A stretch of DNA of 6,537 bases from a bacterium (lineage in GTDB: Bacteria; Nitrospinota_A; UBA7883; JACRGQ01), in NCBI GenBank assembly GCA_021815535.1, contig JAKAGL010000138.1, positions 1 to 6,537 of the forward strand. Direction: 5' to 3'. Below the pieces are notes generated by a model. It ran no database searches. It was given only the letters and a program-made list of their open reading frames with translations, and was not told where the DNA came from. A program made the translations under genes and the position numbers. This document shows positions 1 through 4,366 of the stretch, in pieces. Each line of letters opens with the position of its first letter. Position 1 is the stretch's first letter.

Positions 1-1
1 G

Positions 2-424
2 ATAATCAAATTCGCCGATACCATGAAGACCCTGAGCATTGAGGGCGCGTTCAACACCGCCAACGCCGGGACCGGCGCCCCGATAGGAACCGCAACCGCC
101 ATGGACCTGAACTTGGGCTGGAAGGATGTCACCGTTATCGCCGTGGGGGTGCAATACCAGATCGGCGACATGGGCTTTGTCCGCGCCGGTTACAATGCCG
201 GCGGTTCTCCTATCGACAGCACCAATGCTTCGTCGAACTGGGCCTTCCCTGCAGTCGCCAAGAGCCACTACACGCTTGGCGGTACAGCCAATATCGGAAC
301 TCACTGGCAGCTTTCCCTCGCCTATGAAAATATGTTGTCGGAAACAGTTACCGGAGCCTACGGCGATAAAATATCGCTTGGAGGGTCATCCTACGTTTTA
401 GGAGTTACTTACCTCTTTCGGTAA
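2..424 (+). CDS. FadL/TodX-type outer-membrane transport protein, C-terminal end (5' truncated)
   Basis: The frame is open from the left edge, so the Met at 23 is probably internal and the true start lies outside the window. About 140 residues are visible and end at TAA 422-424. Alternating polar and hydrophobic strands read as a beta-barrel: 'WKDVTVIAVGVQYQIGD' followed by 'FVRAGYNAGG', then a long polar loop, 'HYTLGGTANIGTHWQLSLAYE', and a final strand 'SYVLGVTYLFR' rich in aromatics at the C-terminus. The G.qY/vRaGY pattern and the closing strand are typical of the OMPP1/FadL/TodX family, which takes up long-chain fatty acids or other hydrophobic compounds across the outer membrane. The substrate cannot be told. 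A strong terminator follows, so the gene is not co-transcribed with dsrEFH. The family call is by pattern recognition only; another outer-membrane porin is the alternative. Confidence 0.75.
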   Translation: MIKFADTMKTLSIEGAFNTANAGTGAPIGTATAMDLNLGWKDVTVIAVGVQYQIGDMGFVRAGYNAGGSPIDSTNASSNWAFPAVAKSHYTLGGTANIGTHWQLSLAYENMLSETVTGAYGDKISLGGSSYVLGVTYLFR

Positions 425-447
425 TCTCCCCTCCTCTCCCTAATACT

Positions 448-479
448 GGGAACCTGTGAAAACAGGTTCCCTATTTTTT
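448..479 (+). terminator. Rho-independent terminator of the porin gene
   Basis: A perfect 10-bp stem is visible: GGGAACCTGT (448-457) pairs with ACAGGTTCCC (462-471) around a GAAA tetraloop. A TATTTTTT tract follows at 472-479. It lies 24 nt after the porin stop codon. There is no matching A-tract on the other side, so it should act only on the + strand. It isolates the dsr operon from upstream transcription. Confidence 0.95.
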
Positions 480-559
480 CGTCATCGATAAACATCTCCG
501 ATGAAAATCATGGCGGCATTATCGCTTACTGCGACAAAGATAAGTCATAAGGAAAGAAG

Positions 560-579
560 ATATGGCATTAACACCATAT
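560..579. promoter_or_regulatory. Inverted repeat, possible activator-binding site
   Basis: ATATGG (560-565) and CCATAT (574-579) form a 6-bp inverted repeat with an 8-nt spacer. Its centre (about 569.5) is about 188 bp upstream of the start point predicted from the -24/-12 element at 731-747. That distance is usual for a sigma-54 enhancer-binding protein. Only one copy with this symmetry is present, so the assignment is an inference. A transcription-neutral AT-rich dyad is the alternative. Confidence 0.3.
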
Positions 580-668
580 TCTGTTTCTTGTTATACCCAA
601 TTCTCCGTAAATTACCCTCACATCGATGCCTACATTAATATAATTGTTTATTATTAGTTTTCCGTGTG

Positions 669-701
669 TTGCATAGTTTTAATTATATTTTACATTATAC
701 T
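669..701 (+). promoter_or_regulatory. Weak sigma-70-like promoter candidate
   Basis: TTGCAT (669-674) is followed after 16 nt by TACATT (691-696), with TATACT at 696-701 as an alternative, poorly spaced -10 (21 nt). It sits in a very AT-rich tract. In such sequence, matches of this quality arise often by chance. Confidence 0.2.
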
Positions 702-730
702 TAAAAACCACTGCCCTGAGATTAGAGAAC

Positions 731-747
731 TTGGCATTAATATTGCC
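731..747 (+). promoter_or_regulatory. Candidate sigma-54 (-24/-12) promoter for the dsr operon
   Basis: TTGGCATTAATATTGCC has the hallmark GG (733-734) and GC (745-746) dinucleotides exactly 12 nt apart. It matches the YTGGCA...TTGC core of RpoN promoters; the bases after TTGGCA (TT instead of CG) and the base after TTGC (C instead of A/T) deviate. Transcription would start near 758, giving a leader of about 58 nt before dsrE. The same TTGGCA could instead act as a sigma-70 -35 box with TATTAA (755-760) after an 18-nt spacer, with a start near 767. The segment is also an imperfect dyad (GGCA...TGCC), so it might bind a repressor. Confidence 0.5.
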
Positions 748-762
748 TATTAATTATTAATT

Positions 763-783
763 GCTATGGCCTAAAAGCATAGC
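763..783 (+). other. Small stem-loop in the predicted dsrE leader
   Basis: GCTATG (763-768) pairs with CATAGC (778-783) around a 9-nt loop. If transcription starts near 758 the hairpin would lie close to the 5' end of the mRNA and could protect it from decay. It has no T-tract and ends over 20 nt before the ribosome binding site, so it is neither a terminator nor an obvious block on translation. Confidence 0.3.
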
Positions 784-805
784 CTTGGATTAAACGAGTC
801 AACAT

Positions 806-810
806 GGGGT
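806..810 (+). promoter_or_regulatory. dsrE: Ribosome binding site favouring the dsrE start at 816
   Basis: GGGGT at 806-810 lies 5 nt before ATG 816. The upstream in-frame ATG 804 has only a weak GAG in front of it and would add four residues (MGYR) that do not fit the family. The family N-terminus begins MKFA, so 816 is preferred. Confidence 0.55.
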
Positions 811-815
811 ACCGA

Positions 816-1175
816 ATGAAGTTCGCCATACTGATACTTGAGGGACCGTATCAACATCAGGCTTCCGACAGTGCGTATCACTTCACCGAAGCGGCACTGA
901 AAAAGGGGCACGAGATAACCGGCATATTCTTCTACAACGATGGTGTTTACAACACCACCAGCCTCATGACCCCGCCCCAGGATGACCGGCACATAAGCAA
1001 GCGTTGGTCCGAACTGGTTCAACAGTACAAAATCGACACCATCGTATGCATAGCCGCAGCCAAACGCCGCGGGATAACGGAAAGCAATCTCGCGCCGGGT
1101 GCGCGCATTTCGGGGCTGGGACAATTGACCGAACTGGGTATAAACGCCGAACGGCTGATAACTTTTGGAGACTGA
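816..1175 (+). CDS. dsrE: DsrE, catalytic subunit of the DsrEFH sulfurtransferase
   Basis: The 119-residue protein belongs to the DsrE/TusD family, cytoplasmic proteins that carry sulfur as a persulfide. In DsrE2F2H2 this subunit takes part in sulfur transfer to DsrC. It begins 'MKFAILILEGPYQHQASDSA' and continues with 'GIFFYNDGVYN', 'TPPQDDRHISKRW', 'IDTIVCIAAAKRRGI' and 'ISGLGQL', all close to the Allochromatium protein as I recall it. Cys78 in the IVC segment is at the number known for the active-site cysteine. The protein is somewhat shorter than the about 130-residue homologue, mainly between residues 88 and 100, where a loop is trimmed. Start 816 is chosen over 804 because of the family N-terminus and GGGGT upstream. 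It is the first gene of the operon, 1 nt before dsrF. TusD of tRNA thiolation is the alternative but does not fit the neighbours. Confidence 0.95.
   Translation: MKFAILILEGPYQHQASDSAYHFTEAALKKGHEITGIFFYNDGVYNTTSLMTPPQDDRHISKRWSELVQQYKIDTIVCIAAAKRRGITESNLAPGARISGLGQLTELGINAERLITFGD
1167..1170 (+). promoter_or_regulatory. dsrF: Ribosome binding site deciding the dsrF start
   Basis: GGAG at 1167-1170 inside the end of dsrE lies 6 nt before ATG 1177. A TTG start at 1165 would overlap this site and add only four residues, so ATG 1177 is taken. The layout suggests translational coupling with dsrE, whose TGA is at 1173-1175. Confidence 0.75.
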
Positions 1176-1176
1176 C

Positions 1177-1578
1177 ATGGCCGACGACGAAATCCGTGAC
1201 GAAGAAGGGAACGGCGGAGAAAAGACAAAGTTTCTTTTCATCTTCAAACGGCCGCCGCATGGCGCCATCTACCCCTACGAAGGGCTGGAGGTGATCCTCA
1301 TCATGGCCGCTTACGAACAGGAGATCACCGCCGCGTTCGTGGATGACGGCGTCTACTGCCTGAAAAAGGGGCAGGATACCGCCGGCGTCGGAATCAAGGA
1401 GTTCGCCAAGACGTTCAAGGTGCTGGAGCCTTATGGCGTGGAACACCTTTATGTGGACCGCGTTTCGCTTGAGGCCCGCGGCCTCACCGAAGATGACCTT
1501 ATCACCGGCGTCGAGGTGGTAGAGGCGGAAGAAATTGCAAATGTTATCAGCGCGCAGAAAGTGATTCTGCCGTTTTAA
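1177..1578 (+). CDS. dsrF: DsrF, subunit of the DsrEFH sulfurtransferase
   Basis: The 133-residue protein belongs to the DsrF/TusC family, the structural partner of DsrE and DsrH in the cytoplasmic heterohexamer. Visible family segments are 'KFLFIFKRPPHGAIYPYEGLEV' (split here as residues 18-39), 'AAFVDDGVY' (52-60), 'GQDTAGVGIKEF' (65-76), 'YVDRVSLEARGLTEDDL' (92-108) and the C-terminal 'VILPF'. The first about 16 residues form an acidic, glycine-containing extension (DDE, DEE, GNGGE) that looks disordered. The only cysteine, Cys61, follows directly after DDGVY, where the DsrF and TusC sequences I recall have Gln. DsrF is normally thought to have no catalytic cysteine. Start ATG 1177 is backed by GGAG upstream. 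The gene is separated from dsrE by 1 nt and from dsrH by 12 nt. Confidence 0.94.
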   Translation: MADDEIRDEEGNGGEKTKFLFIFKRPPHGAIYPYEGLEVILIMAAYEQEITAAFVDDGVYCLKKGQDTAGVGIKEFAKTFKVLEPYGVEHLYVDRVSLEARGLTEDDLITGVEVVEAEEIANVISAQKVILPF

Positions 1579-1590
1579 AGAGGATGAAGA

Positions 1591-1884
1591 ATGCTTTTTA
1601 CCGTTAACAAATCGCCTTTTACCACGGAAAGCCTGAGGAGCTGCCTCCGTTTCGCGGGCAAAGACAACCCGGTGCTGCTTTACGAAGATGGAGTGTATGG
1701 CGCGCAGGCGGGCACCGCGCTGGAGGGATTCATAAAAGGGGCCCTCACATCACGGATCATCTATGCGCTGAAAGAAGACCTTGCCGCCCGCGGCATCGAT
1801 TCGCTGATCGACGGCGTGCGGGTGGTGGATTACGCCGGATTTGTCGATCTGGTTGCGGAACGGAACGTCTGCCCCTGGATATGA
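1591..1884 (+). CDS. dsrH: DsrH, subunit of the DsrEFH sulfurtransferase
   Basis: The 97-residue protein belongs to the DsrH/TusB family. It begins 'MLFTVNKSPFTTESLRSCLRF' (residues 1-21), continues with 'VLLYEDGVYGAQAGT' and ends near 'VVDYAGFVDLV' and 'CPWI'. Cys18 corresponds to the conserved DsrH cysteine (Cys20 in Allochromatium, by recall). A second cysteine, Cys94, lies at the C-terminus. With DsrE and DsrF it would complete the alpha2-beta2-gamma2 complex that hands sulfur to DsrC. AGAGG at 1579-1583 lies 7 nt before ATG 1591. The length is near that of the family (about 100 residues). In many sulfur oxidizers dsrC follows dsrH; here a 97-nt gap and dsrA follow instead. Confidence 0.94.
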   Translation: MLFTVNKSPFTTESLRSCLRFAGKDNPVLLYEDGVYGAQAGTALEGFIKGALTSRIIYALKEDLAARGIDSLIDGVRVVDYAGFVDLVAERNVCPWI

Positions 1885-1895
1885 GAAAAAACAAG

Positions 1896-1907
1896 CCGCG
1901 TACGCGG
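1896..1907. repeat. 12-bp perfect palindrome in the dsrH-dsrA gap
   Basis: CCGCGTACGCGG is fully self-complementary. As RNA it could form only a short stem (four or five pairs); as DNA it could be a protein-binding site. It is followed by ATTTAAT, which is not a convincing termination T-tract. A ten-codon reading frame (1881-1913) that overlaps the dsrH stop as ATGA runs through it, but there is no good ribosome binding site. Confidence 0.35.
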
Positions 1908-1932
1908 ATTTAATGGCAGTTACCCGGTATGT

Positions 1933-1957
1933 TCCGCCTTCCGGGGCCGAAGGCGGA
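1933..1957 (+). other. Strong intercistronic hairpin before dsrA
   Basis: TCCGCCTTC (1933-1941) pairs perfectly with GAAGGCGGA (1949-1957) around a 7-nt loop. It is followed by AAAACTTAAAGGGAG, so it is not an intrinsic terminator. It ends 13 nt before the GGGAG ribosome binding site of dsrA (1971-1975). The usual role of such a structure is to mark an mRNA processing point or to block decay, which would let dsrAB mRNA outlast dsrEFH. That role is inferred. Confidence 0.6.
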
Positions 1958-1981
1958 CGCAAAACTTAAAGGGAGAAAAAA

Positions 1982-3256
1982 ATGGCTAAAAAGTGGAAAA
2001 TAAAAACAAGCACTCCTAAACTGGACGAGTTGGAGAACGGGCCGTGGCCGAGTTTCATCAAGGAACTGAAAACCCTTGCCGAACGGAAACCGGCGGTCGA
2101 GCAGCTGCTGGGCCAGATGGAACAATCGTATGAAACCAACGTCAACTATTGGACCGGCACGGTCCTGAACCTGGAGGGATACGGCGGCGGCGTCATCGCC
2201 CGCTACTCGGATCTCGCGAAAAAATTCCCCGATATCGCCCAATTCCACACCATCCGGATCATCGAGCCATCGGCCTTTGTATACTCCACCGATGCCTTGC
2301 GTCAGCTCTGCGACGTAAGCGACAAGCACAGCGCCGGGATCCTCCAGATGCACGGGATGACCGGCGACATCCTGATGCTCGGCTCGTCGAATGAAAGCAT
2401 GCACACCGCCGGCGAGGTTCTTATGGAGAACGGCTGGGACATCGGCGGTTCTGGCGGCGCGCTCAGAACGCTTGCCTGCTGCATTGGGCCGGCGCGCTGC
2501 GAGATGGCCTGTTACGACACGCTGGAGGTGACGAAACGGCTTACCGACACCTATATCAGCCAACTGCACCGGCCCGAGCTTCCTTACAAATTCAAATTCA
2601 AGCTGTCCGGCTGCTCCAATGACTGCGCGAATTCCATGCAACGGTCGGACATGCCGATCATCGGCACCTGGCGCGACAACATACAGGTGGACCATGATGA
2701 GGTCGCCAAATTCATCAAGGAACACGGCGAACCATTTGTGGTGGACAACGTCATCACCCGATGCCCCACCAAGTGCATCTCCCTGAAAAACAAAAAGATC
2801 GAGATCGACGACAAAAACTGCGTCCACTGCATGCACTGCATAAACGTGATGCACAAAGCGCTGGCGCCGGGCAAGGATAAGGGGGTCACCATCCTGCTGG
2901 GCGGCAAGCGCACCCTCAAGATCGGCGATACGATGGGTTCGGTCCTGGTGCCGTTCATGAAGATGGAAACCGAAGAGGATATGCAGAAACTCATCGATCT
3001 CGTCGCCCGCATCTGGGACTTCTGGGGCGAAAACGGATTGGAGCACGAGCGTGTTGGCGAGTTCATCGAACGCGTGGGGCTGGGAACCTTCCTCGAAGGG
3101 ATCGGCATCGAACCGGACCCCCAGATGGTGAAACACCCCCGCACCAACTCGTACATCAAGTTCGAGGAATACACCAAGCCGGTCATGGCCGGCGAATCCC
3201 GCAAAACGCCCAATGTGACCAACAAGGAAGTCGAAGGCAAAGAAACCGCTTATTAA
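1982..3256 (+). CDS. dsrA: DsrA, alpha subunit of dissimilatory sulfite reductase
   Basis: The 424-residue cytoplasmic siroheme protein pairs with DsrB in an alpha2-beta2 enzyme. It begins 'TPKLDELENGPWPSFIKELK', the standard DsrA opening. The siroheme-linked [4Fe-4S] ligands are Cys167 and Cys173 (CIGPARC) and Cys211 and Cys215 (CSNDC). The inserted ferredoxin domain follows, with Cys261 (RCPTKC) and the C-x2-C-x2-C set Cys280, 283 and 286. After it come 'GVTILLGGKRTLKIGD' and 'GIEPDPQMVKHPRTNSY'. The segment SGCSNDC and the short stretch before RCPTKC look more like reverse-type DsrA of sulfur oxidizers than like that of Desulfovibrio (DACPNGC and a longer insertion), as I recall them. Length is normal and all cluster ligands are present. 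GGGAG at 1971-1975 lies 6 nt before ATG 1982. dsrB follows after a short gap. Confidence 0.97.
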   Translation: MAKKWKIKTSTPKLDELENGPWPSFIKELKTLAERKPAVEQLLGQMEQSYETNVNYWTGTVLNLEGYGGGVIARYSDLAKKFPDIAQFHTIRIIEPSAFVYSTDALRQLCDVSDKHSAGILQMHGMTGDILMLGSSNESMHTAGEVLMENGWDIGGSGGALRTLACCIGPARCEMACYDTLEVTKRLTDTYISQLHRPELPYKFKFKLSGCSNDCANSMQRSDMPIIGTWRDNIQVDHDEVAKFIKEHGEPFVVDNVITRCPTKCISLKNKKIEIDDKNCVHCMHCINVMHKALAPGKDKGVTILLGGKRTLKIGDTMGSVLVPFMKMETEEDMQKLIDLVARIWDFWGENGLEHERVGEFIERVGLGTFLEGIGIEPDPQMVKHPRTNSYIKFEEYTKPVMAGESRKTPNVTNKEVEGKETAY

Positions 3257-3260
3257 TTGA

Positions 3261-3267
3261 AGAGGTG
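3261..3267 (+). promoter_or_regulatory. dsrB: Ribosome binding site deciding the dsrB start
   Basis: AGAGGTG at 3261-3267 lies 7 nt before ATG 3275 but only 1 nt before the in-frame ATG 3269. The second Met is therefore the likely start and the two residues MN before it are probably not translated. Confidence 0.7.
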
Positions 3268-3274
3268 AATGAAC

Positions 3275-4354
3275 ATGGCTAATCCCGGAAAAAAGATGGC
3301 GCCCCGCGATAACGGCGCGCCCGAATATAAGAAGTATCTGCACCCCCTGATGGTGAAGAACTACGGCAAATGGAAATATCACGAGAAGGTAAAACCGGGG
3401 GTGCTGGTGCATGTGGCCCACAGCGGCGACAAGATCTATACGGTCAGGGCCGGCTCGCCCCGCACGTTGAGCGTCGATACGATACGGAAGATCTGCGACA
3501 TCGCGGACAAGCACTGCCAGGGATTTCTCCGTTTCACCACCCGCAGCAACATCGAGTTTCAGGTGGCGAGCGCCGAAGCGGTGGACCCCCTCATCAAGGA
3601 CATCCATGAGATACTGGGCTTCCCCGTCGGCGGTACCGGCAATTCCATTTCCAACATCATCCACACGCAAGGCTGGATGCATTGCAATCTGCCCGGCACC
3701 GACGCGGCCGGTTCCGTCAAAGCGCTCATGGACACGCTGTTCGAGGATTTCGTCAACGAAACGCTGCCCCAGCGGGTGCGGATATCCGCGTCATGCTGCC
3801 AGATCAACTGCGGCGGCCAATCCGACATCGCCATAAACCTGCAGCACCATCACCCGCCGGTCATCAATCACAACAACATGCAGATTTGCGAACTGCCGAA
3901 AACCGTCGCCATCTGCCCCGTCGCCGCCATCAGGCCCTTCACGGTCGAAGGCAAAGAGTCTCTCATGGTGGTGGAGGAAAAATGCATGTATTGCGGCGCC
4001 TGCCACGGCCAGTGCCCCAGCATGGAAATACGGGATCCGAAAACCGATACGCTGGCGATCTGGGTGGGCGGCAAGACGGCCAGCACCCGCACCGGCCCCT
4101 CGTTCATGAAACTCGCCACTTTCGGCCTCCCCAACAATCCTCCCCGCTGGCCCGAGGTGGGCGCGGCGGTCAAGAAGATACTCGATGCCTATAAGGAAAC
4201 CGGCAGGCCGTACGAGCGGATAGGCGAATGGATCGACCGGATCGGCTGGAAGCGGTTCTTCGAAATGACGGGTTTCGAGTTCACCAAGTACCACATCGAT
4301 ACTTACCGTTACGCCCGGACGACCTATAACACCTCAACGCAAGTCCGGTTGTAG
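3275..4354 (+). CDS. dsrB: DsrB, beta subunit of dissimilatory sulfite reductase
   Basis: The 359-residue protein carries siroheme, a coupled [4Fe-4S] cluster and a ferredoxin domain. In the oxidative direction DsrAB releases sulfite from sulfur carried by DsrC. Visible landmarks are 'YKKYLHPLMVKNYGKWKYHE' (18-37), 'GSPRTLSVDTIRKICDIADKH' (60-80), 'FTTRSNIEF' (87-95), 'IIHTQGWMHC' (128-137) and 'SCCQINCGG' (173-181). Cys137, 174, 175 and 179 match the siroheme-side cysteines of the family. The ferredoxin domain has Cys214 (ICPVAAI) and C-x2-C-x2-C at Cys237, 240 and 243, followed by Cys247-Pro. The length is normal and nothing is missing. It starts 18 nt after dsrA and its TAG is followed by dsrL after 12 nt. 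Confidence 0.97.
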   Translation: MANPGKKMAPRDNGAPEYKKYLHPLMVKNYGKWKYHEKVKPGVLVHVAHSGDKIYTVRAGSPRTLSVDTIRKICDIADKHCQGFLRFTTRSNIEFQVASAEAVDPLIKDIHEILGFPVGGTGNSISNIIHTQGWMHCNLPGTDAAGSVKALMDTLFEDFVNETLPQRVRISASCCQINCGGQSDIAINLQHHHPPVINHNNMQICELPKTVAICPVAAIRPFTVEGKESLMVVEEKCMYCGACHGQCPSMEIRDPKTDTLAIWVGGKTASTRTGPSFMKLATFGLPNNPPRWPEVGAAVKKILDAYKETGRPYERIGEWIDRIGWKRFFEMTGFEFTKYHIDTYRYARTTYNTSTQVRL

Positions 4355-4366
4355 GAAAGATGCATT

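Larger units (their letters stand above)
425..815. other. AT-rich intergenic regulatory region upstream of dsrE
   Basis: This gap of roughly 390 bp holds no convincing gene. After the terminator it becomes strongly AT-rich, above all about 600-765, against the GC-rich genes on either side. It contains a dyad at 560-579, the 7-mer GGCATTA three times (515-521, 564-570, 733-739), a -24/-12 promoter candidate at 731-747 and a small leader hairpin at 763-783. The AT-rich tract between the dyad and the promoter could be bendable DNA, but I see no clear IHF consensus in it. No tRNA or known riboswitch fold was recognised. Confidence 0.7.

Noticed and set aside
2..424. Functional link between the porin gene and sulfur metabolism
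   Set aside because: The perfect terminator separates it from the dsr operon, and the substrate cannot be deduced from the fragment.
480..760. CRISPR array, tRNA or insertion-sequence remnant in the AT-rich gap
   Set aside because: There are no regularly spaced repeats, no cloverleaf-like pairing and no transposase-like frame or terminal inverted repeats.
804..815. Upstream ATG for dsrE adding MGYR
   Set aside because: Family proteins begin MKFA and the better ribosome binding site serves ATG 816.
1933..1980. Terminator between dsrH and dsrA
   Set aside because: The stem is strong but is followed by an A-rich, not T-rich, stretch and then directly by the dsrA ribosome binding site.
1910..3682. 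Very long minus-strand open frame opposite dsrA and dsrB
   Set aside because: It is the antisense shadow of GC-rich dsrA/dsrB codons, His/Val/Asp-rich with no recognisable domain, and the + strand genes have clear family motifs.
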